Shown here: piece after piece, positions 1-7,929 of the stretch
Position numbering within the stretch: the first letter of the stretch is position 1
Layout of the letters: the number at the start of each line of letters is the position of its first letter
Assembly (NCBI GenBank): GCA_964391015.1
Contig: CAYMKU010000003.1
Location: 62,001 to 126,000 of the forward strand
Length of the DNA stretch: 64,000 nt
Direction of reading: 5' to 3'
Origin: XYD12-FULL-36-8 sp964391015
GTDB taxonomy: Bacteria; Bacteroidota; Ignavibacteria; Ignavibacteriales; Ignavibacteriaceae
Program-made: the position numbers and the translations under genes
The notes under the pieces: model-generated
What the model saw: the letters and a program-made list of their open reading frames with translations, nothing else
What the model was told of the DNA's origin: nothing
The model's database searches: none

Positions 1-1
1 A

Positions 2-1069
2 ATTGAATCAGATAGTGTTGAAATTGTTTCGGGGATTCGGTACGGAAAAACCCTTGGTTCTCCTATTTGTATGTTAGTTGAAAATAATGACTGGGAAAAT
101 TGGAAAGAGTTAATGTCGTCTGACATTCCTTTTAAAAATTTTGAATATGATAAGATTAGTATTCCGCGACCAGGACATGCAGATTTAGTCGGTGTTTTGA
201 AGTATAACTTTGATGACATTCGGAATTCGATTGAAAGATCAAGTGCAAGAGAGACTGCGGTTCGTGTTGCTGCTGGTTCTGTCGCAAGAAAATTTTTGGA
301 GGAATTTGGAATAACTATTGGGAGCTATGTTGAGAGTATTGGTGGGTTATTTGCAAAGAAAAATTTCTTACAGGATTTGCTTCTTAATAAAGCCTCAAGA
401 AATTTCACTGCTTGGCAGATAGCATTGAAAGCAGATAGAAGTTCTGTCCGGGTTTTAGAAAAAGCCCATGAGGAAAGAATAATTAAAAAAATCAAATCAA
501 CGAAGAAAATAGGGGATTCTCTTGGTGGCACTTTTATTACAGTAGCAACAGGAGTTCCTGTTGGATTGGGAAGTTTTATGCACTACGATAAAAGATTGGA
601 TGCAGCAATCAGTCACTCAATTATGTCGATCCAAGCAGTTAAAGGAATTGAAATCGGTATGGGGTTTGAATCATCTGAACGATTTGGTTCAGAAGTTCAT
701 GATGAGATTAATTTGAAACAAACTTTATTTTCTCGTGTAACAAATCGTGCTGGCGGAATTGAAGGCGGAATTTCAACTGGATTACCTATTATTATTCGAG
801 CTTCAATGAAACCTATATCCACACTCATGAGGCCCTTACATAGTGTTGATTTAAAGACCATGAAAAAAGTTGAGGCAAGAAGAGAACGAAGTGATTTTGT
901 AGCAGTTCCAGCTTGTGCAGTAATAAGTGAAGCAATGCTTGCTTGGACATTAGCTGAGTTCTTTGTTCAGAAGTTTGGTGGCGACTGCCTTGAAGAAACG
1001 AAAGAAAATTATAATAGTTACTCTACGAAATTACAAAACCGAATAAAAAAGAATTTCTTCAGTAAATAA
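2..1069 (+). CDS. aroC: Chorismate synthase, 5'-truncated by the window edge
   Basis: Chorismate synthase converts 5-enolpyruvylshikimate-3-phosphate to chorismate, the last step of the shikimate pathway, using reduced FMN. The reading frame is open from base 2, so the true start lies upstream; roughly the first 35-40 residues are missing. Family motifs are clear: GIRYGKTLGSPI near the left edge, the signature SARETAVRVAAGSVARKF, GGTFITVATGVPVGLGS, and RAGGIEGGISTGLPI. The C-terminal RRERSDFVAVPA block is also typical. It ends 7 bases before the next gene, so the two may be co-transcribed. The internal ATG at 71 is not the start because conserved sequence precedes it. Confidence 0.96.
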   Translation: MESDSVEIVSGIRYGKTLGSPICMLVENNDWENWKELMSSDIPFKNFEYDKISIPRPGHADLVGVLKYNFDDIRNSIERSSARETAVRVAAGSVARKFLEEFGITIGSYVESIGGLFAKKNFLQDLLLNKASRNFTAWQIALKADRSSVRVLEKAHEERIIKKIKSTKKIGDSLGGTFITVATGVPVGLGSFMHYDKRLDAAISHSIMSIQAVKGIEIGMGFESSERFGSEVHDEINLKQTLFSRVTNRAGGIEGGISTGLPIIIRASMKPISTLMRPLHSVDLKTMKKVEARRERSDFVAVPACAVISEAMLAWTLAEFFVQKFGGDCLEETKENYNSYSTKLQNRIKKNFFSK

Positions 1070-1076
1070 TTTATTC

Positions 1077-1718
1077 ATGTTCAAAATAGAAAAGTTTATT
1101 TTCAATCCCTTCTCAGAAAATACCTTTGTGTTATGGGATGATGAGCTGAAGGATGCAATCGTTGTTGATCCCGGATGTTTTGATGCAGATGAGAAAAACT
1201 CACTTTCAACTTTCATCTCCGAAAATAATTTAAACCTAATTTATCTCATAAATACTCACTGTCATATTGATCATATCTTTGGCTGTAAGTTTATAAAGAA
1301 AAAATACAATCCAATATTTCTAATTCCGGAAGGAGATTTATCATTGTTGCAAAATGCAGCCAGGCAAGCGCAAATGTTTGGGTTGGAAATTGATATTCCA
1401 CCACAACCGGACAAATTTTTAACTGAAAATTTAGTTTTAACTCTTAACAAATCTGAAATCAGGTTTATCTTTACTCCAGGACATACACCTGGCGAATTTT
1501 GTTTGTATCTTGAAAAAGAACAAACTCTGTTTTCTGGCGATGTTCTTTTCAAAGAAAGTATTGGCAGAACTGATTTATGGGGAGCAGATATCAATACACT
1601 ACTCAACTCCATTAATACAAAACTCTTAATCCTTCCCGTTGATGTAAAAGTTTATCCAGGACACGGAAGTGATACAACGATTGGTTATGAAAGAGAGTTT
1701 AATCCTTTTTTAAGATGA
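1077..1718 (+). CDS. MBL-fold metallo-hydrolase (glyoxalase II-like)
   Basis: A 213-residue single-domain metallo-beta-lactamase-fold hydrolase. The zinc motif THCHIDH is at residues 60-66, followed by FTPGHTPGEF (third histidine), SGDVLF (bridging aspartate) and YPGHGSDT (last histidine), so both metal sites look intact. The length and order of motifs match the small hydroxyacylglutathione-hydrolase-like proteins common in Bacteroidota, which lack the C-terminal substrate domain of true glyoxalase II. The substrate is therefore not known; thioesters or sulfur compounds are plausible. It starts 7 bases after aroC and probably shares its transcript. The 123 bases downstream show no clear terminator. 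Confidence 0.85.
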   Translation: MFKIEKFIFNPFSENTFVLWDDELKDAIVVDPGCFDADEKNSLSTFISENNLNLIYLINTHCHIDHIFGCKFIKKKYNPIFLIPEGDLSLLQNAARQAQMFGLEIDIPPQPDKFLTENLVLTLNKSEIRFIFTPGHTPGEFCLYLEKEQTLFSGDVLFKESIGRTDLWGADINTLLNSINTKLLILPVDVKVYPGHGSDTTIGYEREFNPFLR

Positions 1719-1841
1719 AATTTCCTTAATAAGGTGCATCACAATAGCTGGGTTTATAATCTTATTGAATCGCAAATTAGCAATCCTTATATTCGTACAT
1801 AAATAAATTCTAATCGTGTCATCAAAACAATAAAGAAAAAC

Positions 1842-2591
1842 TTGATAAAATCGAGTAAATATTCTGTACAATATTTAGTGCTCATATACTTTTTTCTTTG
1901 GGTTTTATTGTTTGAATTTATCCTACCATTAAACAATATTTTCCCAAGACCGAGCATTGTCATTCAATCATTATTTGATTTATTCAAAACATATGAGCTT
2001 GTATGGAATTATTTATCGACAGTAAGTGCTATATATCTACCACTTATATTAGCTTATTTTTTAGTTCGTATTCTCTTCCCATTTGTTTTGCAAAAAAGTT
2101 TCCTTTTGGATGTTATTCTTTCAGTCAAGTGGTTTTCAAGGTACATTCCCGGAATAATTTTAGCGATGATACTCATCTACTGGTTCCCCAAATCAGAAGT
2201 AACTAAATTTATTTTTGTTTTTTTGATCTCCTTTACATCCATTATGTCCAAAGCAAAATATTTGGCTGAAAATGTCAGTTCGGAATATTTTATTGCTTTG
2301 AGGTCCTTCGGAATTGGAAATAAATCAATTGCTCGTAATGTAATCTGGAAGGCAATACAACCTGATGTGATTGCTTACATAATAAAACAGAATTTTTATC
2401 TTTGGACTTCCATAGCTCTTTTTGAATATATCAACCTTGGTTTTGGATTAGGAAGCTTGCTAAGGAAAGTTTTACAATTCAGAGATATATCAGCACTTAT
2501 TATGATGTTTTTTATTATTGGTATCTCGATTTTTATTGGCAATCAAATTCTAAAGTATATTAAAAACAAATTTTATTTTTGGAAAGTATAA
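1842..2591 (+). CDS. ABC transporter permease, NitT/TauT-like, divergent
   Basis: A 249-residue membrane protein with about six hydrophobic segments. After the fourth segment comes an EAA-loop-like stretch, ALRSFGIGNKSIARNV followed by IQPDVIAYI, which matches the coupling loop of SsuC/TauC-type permeases. It overlaps the following ATPase gene by 13 bases, so the two are co-translated. The start is a TTG with a poor ribosome site; no upstream ATG is available. No periplasmic binding protein is nearby, so the substrate cannot be inferred. The loop is diverged from textbook family members, and the partner ATPase is unusual (see next entry). Confidence 0.68.
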   Translation: MIKSSKYSVQYLVLIYFFLWVLLFEFILPLNNIFPRPSIVIQSLFDLFKTYELVWNYLSTVSAIYLPLILAYFLVRILFPFVLQKSFLLDVILSVKWFSRYIPGIILAMILIYWFPKSEVTKFIFVFLISFTSIMSKAKYLAENVSSEYFIALRSFGIGNKSIARNVIWKAIQPDVIAYIIKQNFYLWTSIALFEYINLGFGLGSLLRKVLQFRDISALIMMFFIIGISIFIGNQILKYIKNKFYFWKV

Positions 2592-3388
2592 GATTGGCAG
2601 AAGCTATCCTCAACATAAAAAACTTAAGCAAATCTTATCTCACCATTGCAGGCATTAATCAAATTATTCTTGAAGATGTGAACCTGCACATTGAACTTGA
2701 TGAAAACTTTGGGTCATTTTTTTCAATTCTTGCCCCCATTGGTTCTGGCAAAACCACCTTGTCAAAAATAATTGCAGGGTTCGAGAGCTTTGAAGGTGAG
2801 TTTTCCTTCAATGCTAAGCGAATAATTGAATCGAGAGGTGAAATAATCTATATCCCCGAAAAACCTAGCATATTCCCATGGCTTAATGTTGCGCAAAATA
2901 TTGCGCTACCAATAAAGCTTTCTAAGAATAATGAGGGTAAACAATTCAATTCTAACATTGGTCAATTAATAAATTTGGTTGGGTTAAGTGGATATGAAGA
3001 TTTTTATCCCAATTCTACAAATTCGGGATTTCAATTGAGAATGGCAATTGCAAGGGCGCTTTTGTTCAACCCTAAGCTTATTCTTCTTGATGATGTCCTC
3101 AAAAATTTAGACGGTGAAACTCGAATAGAAATAATTGAACTTTTGAAGGGTTTAACCGTAGAAAAAAAAGTGTCATTTCTTTTATTAACAACCAACATTT
3201 TAGAGGCAATTTTATTATCAAAAAAAATATTTTTAATGTGTGGGAACCCTGGAAACATTTTTAAACAAATTGAACTTCCAACAAGCCTCAATTCTGACAA
3301 TTCGGAAATAATTACTAAATTCAAAAATGAGATTGAAGCAGCTTTTAAAGTTCATGGCATGTTTCATTCTGTTTTGGTTTTTATGTAG
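2579..3388 (+). CDS. ABC transporter ATP-binding protein with altered catalytic motifs
   Basis: A 269-residue ABC ATPase, partner of the overlapping permease. Walker A is APIGSGKTT (residues 52-60). Aligned by eye with TauB/SsuB-type ATPases, the PW after the Q-loop (SIFPWLNV) and the Walker B segment LILLDDVLKNLD are recognisable. Several key positions differ from the family: the Q-loop glutamine is replaced (PEKPSIFPW), the LSGGQ signature reads NSGFQ, the catalytic glutamate after Walker B is Asp172, and the switch histidine position is TTN at 204-206. The fold should be kept, but ATP turnover may be slow or altered. The start is TTG inside the permease gene. Confidence 0.75.
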   Translation: MESIRLAEAILNIKNLSKSYLTIAGINQIILEDVNLHIELDENFGSFFSILAPIGSGKTTLSKIIAGFESFEGEFSFNAKRIIESRGEIIYIPEKPSIFPWLNVAQNIALPIKLSKNNEGKQFNSNIGQLINLVGLSGYEDFYPNSTNSGFQLRMAIARALLFNPKLILLDDVLKNLDGETRIEIIELLKGLTVEKKVSFLLLTTNILEAILLSKKIFLMCGNPGNIFKQIELPTSLNSDNSEIITKFKNEIEAAFKVHGMFHSVLVFM

Positions 3389-3445
3389 TATAATTTTGAA
3401 ACACTTAAATGGTATAATAATTGTAAAATTTTGAAAGTGAACGAG

Positions 3446-4993
3446 ATGGCAGATCATAAATCTGAAACACTGCTAAAAATTAAAGAAACTGCAAAACTTG
3501 GCGGTGGGGTTCAAAAAATTCAACTTCAACACGATAAAGGTAAGCTAACTGCGCGTGAAAGAATCGAGTTGTTTGTTGATGAAGGTAGTTTTGAAGAGAT
3601 TGATATGTTGGTAAAGCACCGTTCAAAGGACTTCGGGTTGGATAAAGAGCAATATTTAGGTGATGGAGTAGTTACGGGATTTGCCAAAGTAGATGGAAGA
3701 CCTGTCGCACTTTTTAGCCAGGATTTCACTGTTTTTGGAGGCTCACTCTCAGAAACTCATGCGGAAAAAATTGTAAAAATTATGAATATGGCAATGAAAA
3801 TGGGAATTCCCATGGTTGGATTAAACGATTCAGGCGGAGCAAGAATTCAAGAAGGTGTTGTAAGTCTTGGTGGCTATGCGGACATTTTTCTGTTGAATAC
3901 ACTTGCTTCAGGAGTAATTCCCCAGATTTCTGTGATTTTAGGGCCCTGTGCCGGAGGTGCTGTTTACTCACCAGCGATTACGGATTTTATCTTTATGGTC
4001 AAAAATTCAAGCTATATGTTTGTTACTGGCCCAACTGTAGTTAAAACAGTTACTCATGAAGATGTTTCATTTGAAGATTTGGGAGGTGCGGAAACTCATG
4101 CAAGCAAAAGTGGAGTCGCTCAATTTATTTTTGATAATGAAATTGAAACATTAAATGGTGTTCGCCGATTAATTAGTTTCCTTCCATTGAATTTTATGGA
4201 CCGTCCATTAGAAAAAGAATTTGACAACAATTCACTTAAGCTGGATGTTAGGTTGGACAAAATAGTTCCTGATAATCCAAATAAACCATACAATATGAAA
4301 GAAATAATAAATCTTTTAGTTGATGACGAAGATTTTCTAGAAGTGCATAGTGAATATGCTGAAAATATAGTTGTTGGTTTTGGAAGAGTAGGTGGAATGT
4401 CGGTTGGAATTGTTGCAAATCAACCACAGGTTTTAGCTGGCGTGTTAGATATCAACGCATCGGTAAAGGGAGCAAGATTTGTAAGGTTTTGCGATGCATT
4501 TAACATTCCATTGCTTGTTTTAGTTGATGTGCCTGGTTTTCTTCCAGGTACAGAACAGGAGTGGAATGGTATAATTCGACATGGCTCAAAGCTACTTTAT
4601 GCTTTTTGTGAAGCAACAGTTCCAAAAGTTACAGTAATTACACGAAAAGCTTATGGTGGTGCCTATGATGTTATGAATTCAAAGCATATTCGGGGTGATT
4701 TTAATTTTGCGTGGCCCTCAGCGGAAATAGCTGTTATGGGTCCTAAAGGTGCTGTTGAGATTATTTTCAAAAAGGAGATTTCAAAATCTCAAAGTCCTGA
4801 GATGGAATTATCAAATAAACTGAATGAATACATAGAGAAATTTGCAAATCCTTATTCGGCAGCTGAAAGAGGATTCATTGACGATGTAATATTACCAAAT
4901 GAAACAAAGTTAAAGTTGGTTAATGCTTTCAATTTGTTGAAAACAAAAGTCGATAAAAATCCTAAGAAAAAACATGGAAACATTCCGCTTTAA
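3446..4993 (+). CDS. pccB: Acyl-CoA carboxylase carboxyltransferase subunit (propionyl-CoA carboxylase beta / MmdA type)
   Basis: About 515 residues of the carboxyltransferase family that moves CO2 between carboxybiotin and an acyl-CoA, or in reverse in methylmalonyl-CoA decarboxylase. Motifs include the N-terminal GKLTARERIELFVDEGSFEE, FGGSLSETHAEKI, the first oxyanion loop GPCAGGAVYSPAITDF, and the second half DVPGFLPGTEQEWNGIIRHG and KAYGGAYDVMNSK. Both crotonase-like halves are complete. The biotin carboxylase and biotin-carrier genes are not in the window, so carboxylase and decarboxylase roles cannot be separated. The ATG at 3446 is preferred over the in-frame TTG at 3431 because a GAAAG site lies 8 bases upstream. 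Confidence 0.9.
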   Translation: MADHKSETLLKIKETAKLGGGVQKIQLQHDKGKLTARERIELFVDEGSFEEIDMLVKHRSKDFGLDKEQYLGDGVVTGFAKVDGRPVALFSQDFTVFGGSLSETHAEKIVKIMNMAMKMGIPMVGLNDSGGARIQEGVVSLGGYADIFLLNTLASGVIPQISVILGPCAGGAVYSPAITDFIFMVKNSSYMFVTGPTVVKTVTHEDVSFEDLGGAETHASKSGVAQFIFDNEIETLNGVRRLISFLPLNFMDRPLEKEFDNNSLKLDVRLDKIVPDNPNKPYNMKEIINLLVDDEDFLEVHSEYAENIVVGFGRVGGMSVGIVANQPQVLAGVLDINASVKGARFVRFCDAFNIPLLVLVDVPGFLPGTEQEWNGIIRHGSKLLYAFCEATVPKVTVITRKAYGGAYDVMNSKHIRGDFNFAWPSAEIAVMGPKGAVEIIFKKEISKSQSPEMELSNKLNEYIEKFANPYSAAERGFIDDVILPNETKLKLVNAFNLLKTKVDKNPKKKHGNIPL

Positions 4994-5118
4994 TTAAGGA
5001 ATGTTTATTGTCTTATAACCATTTAAATTATTTGGAAATAGACAATTTATTTAATTATTTACTTGAAAAATCAAATAATATGCCTTATATTTTCACTCAA
5101 AATAACAATGGTGGTGTA

Positions 5119-7719
5119 ATGAAAGAGAACGTACTACGATTCGTTGTTATTTCTTTATTTTCCCTGCTAATGGCTTCGTGCGGAGCGAACAAAGAAATAA
5201 CAAGGTATGAAAATACCGACGATTCTCAGGAGATCCCACAATATGGTGGAATAGTCTCTGAGATGCTTGAGCAGGCAAGGGAATTTTATGTAACTGCAAT
5301 TTCCTTCCAAAATCAAAATAAACCCTCTGAAGCTGTAACTAATTTTGAATCTGCTTTGCGAATTATCAATAACCTTAGCTATTATCCTGGAATTGATGAT
5401 AATGAAGCGTATGTAGAGCTAGAAAAGTCCATTATTGAAGATTATCGCCATTATGTGGATGGACTCACGGATCTGCCTGAAGAGGTTTCCTTTTCCGCTT
5501 TGGAAGAATGGTTGGGCAAAACTCTACCTGAAATTCAAACAAATTGGACTGAAAACAAGGATCGCACTCCGGTTATAGTTCCAGCTGATATCCCGCTTGA
5601 AATTAATCCAATAGTTGAGCGATGGCTTACATATTATTCTGGTAGCAGCGGCAGCAGATATATAAAAACCTGGTTATCTAGGTCTGGGAAATATTTCCCG
5701 ATGATGACGAAAGTATTTGCAGATGAGAAGTTACCACAGCAGTTGGTTTATTTGAGCATGATTGAAAGCGGACTAAATCCAACGGTTCGATCTTGGGCAG
5801 GTGCTGTTGGATTATGGCAATTCATCAAATCTACTGGTAGAATGTATGGGTTGGAATCAGATTTTTATTTTGATGAAAGACGAGATCCTGTGAAATCCAC
5901 AAAAGCAGCTGCAAGACATTTAAAAGACCTATATACAAATCTTGGTGATTGGTACTTAGCTTTAGCTTCTTACAATGCTGGTGAAGGGAGAATCACCCGG
6001 GCAATTAGAAGATCTGGAAATACTAACTTTTGGGATATAATGAATTACATCCCGGATGAGACAAGAAATTATGTACCTAAGTACATTGCAGTTTGCCTGA
6101 TAGCAATGAATCCTGAGAAATATGGTATTACTGATGTTGATTATCAGAAACCATATGATTTTGAGACCTTCAATGTTGATGGAGCAATTGATCTGAGTTA
6201 CCTTGCGCAGCTTGCAAGCGTCTCAGTTGAAACCTTGCAAGATATGAATCCAGAACTTACACAATTTTCAACTCCGGTATATTATCAGGGTGGTTATCCC
6301 CTCAAAGTTCCTAAAAACAATTATAGCGCCTTTGTTGAGAATATGAAGAATGTTCCTGATTATGCGAAAAGAAATTACTTGGTTCATACAGTTAAAAAGG
6401 GGGAAACTCTTTCTAAAGTTGCCACGCGTTATGGGGTATCGAAAACCGATTTAGCCGATGCAAATAATATTTCAACTAAGACTAAGTTGTCTCGTGGTGT
6501 TAAACTGAAAATTCCTGTTACCAGTCTTTCAGTCAATGATATTGCATATAATTCCAATGTTGAAACTGCTGATGAAAATAGTTTAGAAGATGGAGAATAT
6601 GTTTCTCCATATTTATCTCTGAATAGCAATAAAAACAATTCTGAGGTATCTGAGAATTCCGAAATAACCATGAATGAAGAAAATTCAAATGATTTTGAAA
6701 ATGATTCTACAGTCCTTACTAATTCAGTCATTCCAGCAGGTCGAGTAGCCGTAAATTACAGAGTCAAAAAAAGTGATAGTCTTCTTGGGATAGCAGAGTT
6801 ATTTAATACACGCGTTACAGACATTCGAAATTGGAATAACATTCCTTATACGACCACAATTTCTGTGGGACAGACCTTAACGTTGTATGTTCCTGAAGAA
6901 AAGAAGGAATTTTATGCAAGTTTGGATAATCAAACCCCAGTTGAGAAAATAATTATTAAAAACACATTTTCCAAGAAAACTACAAATACATGGATTTATC
7001 ATCGTATTAGAAGAGGCGAAACACTCAACTCAATTGCTGCAAAATATGGAGTTTCAATTTCTGAAGTAAAAGATTGGAATAATCTAAGAAATAGTAAAAT
7101 TTTAGTAGGAAGCAGATTAAAGATTTTTTCGGACAGAAAATCAAATTATCTTGTTTCGAATGATAATATAAAAACTCATAAGAAATCAACGCTATATCGC
7201 TATAAAGTTAAAGTTGGTGATACCATTGGTGAGCTTGCTGAGAAATTTGGTGTTACATCAACACAAATCAGGAAATGGAATGGATTATCTTCAAACAAAT
7301 TGTATGCAGGAAAAAATCTCAAAATCTATTCGACTGATTATTCATCATCATTAGGTGATGTAACCACTAAAACTTCAGCAACAGTGAATTACTACACGGT
7401 TAAGAGCGGTGATACAATAGGTAAAATAGCAGAATTATACAAAGTTTCTTCGTCAAGCATTATTAATTGGAACAATATACGAGGGAATAAAATAATTATT
7501 GGTCAGAAATTAAAAATTTATTCTGATTATGGTGTGAATGATATTCAAACACGAACAAACAGAAATATCGTAAAAAATGCTAAAGTTCATGTTGTTAGAA
7601 GAGGTGAGACTTTATTTTCTATTGCAAGTAGCTATAATTTATCAGTTGATAGGTTAAAATCAATAAATAGGATCGCTGATAATAAAATTGTTGTTGGTCA
7701 GAAAATCCGACTTGAATAA
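5119..7719 (+). CDS. mltD: Membrane-bound lytic murein transglycosylase (MltD-like) lipoprotein with six LysM repeats
   Basis: An 866-residue peptidoglycan-cleaving lipoprotein. The start at 5119 gives a proper lipoprotein signal (lipobox ending MASC, Cys21) and has GGTGGTG upstream; the upstream in-frame start at 5008 would bury it. The SLT domain carries the catalytic glutamate at residue 216 in SMIESGLNP, then GAVGLWQFIKSTGRMYGL and ALASYNAGEGRI. From about residue 420 to the end there are six LysM modules, each with a YxVKxGDT/GET-like opening and a closing LKIY/LKIP, separated by Ser/Asn-rich linkers. Most MltD proteins have two or three LysM modules, so this one is long. It likely acts at the inner face of the outer membrane in cell-wall turnover. 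Confidence 0.92.
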   Translation: MKENVLRFVVISLFSLLMASCGANKEITRYENTDDSQEIPQYGGIVSEMLEQAREFYVTAISFQNQNKPSEAVTNFESALRIINNLSYYPGIDDNEAYVELEKSIIEDYRHYVDGLTDLPEEVSFSALEEWLGKTLPEIQTNWTENKDRTPVIVPADIPLEINPIVERWLTYYSGSSGSRYIKTWLSRSGKYFPMMTKVFADEKLPQQLVYLSMIESGLNPTVRSWAGAVGLWQFIKSTGRMYGLESDFYFDERRDPVKSTKAAARHLKDLYTNLGDWYLALASYNAGEGRITRAIRRSGNTNFWDIMNYIPDETRNYVPKYIAVCLIAMNPEKYGITDVDYQKPYDFETFNVDGAIDLSYLAQLASVSVETLQDMNPELTQFSTPVYYQGGYPLKVPKNNYSAFVENMKNVPDYAKRNYLVHTVKKGETLSKVATRYGVSKTDLADANNISTKTKLSRGVKLKIPVTSLSVNDIAYNSNVETADENSLEDGEYVSPYLSLNSNKNNSEVSENSEITMNEENSNDFENDSTVLTNSVIPAGRVAVNYRVKKSDSLLGIAELFNTRVTDIRNWNNIPYTTTISVGQTLTLYVPEEKKEFYASLDNQTPVEKIIIKNTFSKKTTNTWIYHRIRRGETLNSIAAKYGVSISEVKDWNNLRNSKILVGSRLKIFSDRKSNYLVSNDNIKTHKKSTLYRYKVKVGDTIGELAEKFGVTSTQIRKWNGLSSNKLYAGKNLKIYSTDYSSSLGDVTTKTSATVNYYTVKSGDTIGKIAELYKVSSSSIINWNNIRGNKIIIGQKLKIYSDYGVNDIQTRTNRNIVKNAKVHVVRRGETLFSIASSYNLSVDRLKSINRIADNKIVVGQKIRLE

Positions 7720-7777
7720 CTGTTTGAACAGAAGTAATTTTTTGTCGAAATTAACAATTAGTTCTTAATAATTTTTA

Positions 7778-7862
7778 AAGCCGTTAGGGGTGTTATCCGA
7801 TTAAGGATAACTGAGAAAAAACCCTTAAACCTGATCTGGATAATGCTAGCGTAGGGAAACGG
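7778..7862 (+). promoter_or_regulatory. TPP riboswitch (THI element)
   Basis: The sequence contains the universally conserved TPP aptamer blocks: AGGGGTG (7786-7792), CTGAGA (7811-7816), ACCCTTAAACCTGATCTGGA (7821-7840) and TAATGCTAGCGTAGGGAA. P1 is extended by CCGTT (7781-7785) pairing with AACGG (7858-7862). It lies upstream of a TonB receptor, a thiamine pyrophosphokinase and a symporter. Thiamine diphosphate binding is expected to turn this operon off through the terminator that follows. Confidence 0.95.
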
Positions 7863-7887
7863 ATTAAAGAATAAATAATATTCGTTT

Positions 7888-7917
7888 AAAGCCGTTACCA
7901 CAGACGGCTTTTTTATT
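7888..7917 (+). terminator. Riboswitch-controlled intrinsic terminator
   Basis: AAAGCCGT (7888-7895) and ACGGCTTT (7904-7911) form a perfect 8-bp stem with an 8-base loop, followed by more T residues. The 5' arm repeats the ten bases AAAGCCGTTA found at 7778-7787 on the 5' side of aptamer P1. That upstream copy can pair with the terminator 3' arm and act as an antiterminator when no ligand is bound; ligand-stabilised P1 would release it and allow termination. Confidence 0.85.
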
Positions 7918-7929
7918 GTGAGGGTACAA

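Noticed and set aside
5008..5118. N-terminal extension of the lytic transglycosylase
   Set aside because: It would place the lipoprotein signal 37 residues inside the protein; the ATG at 5119 has a better ribosome site.
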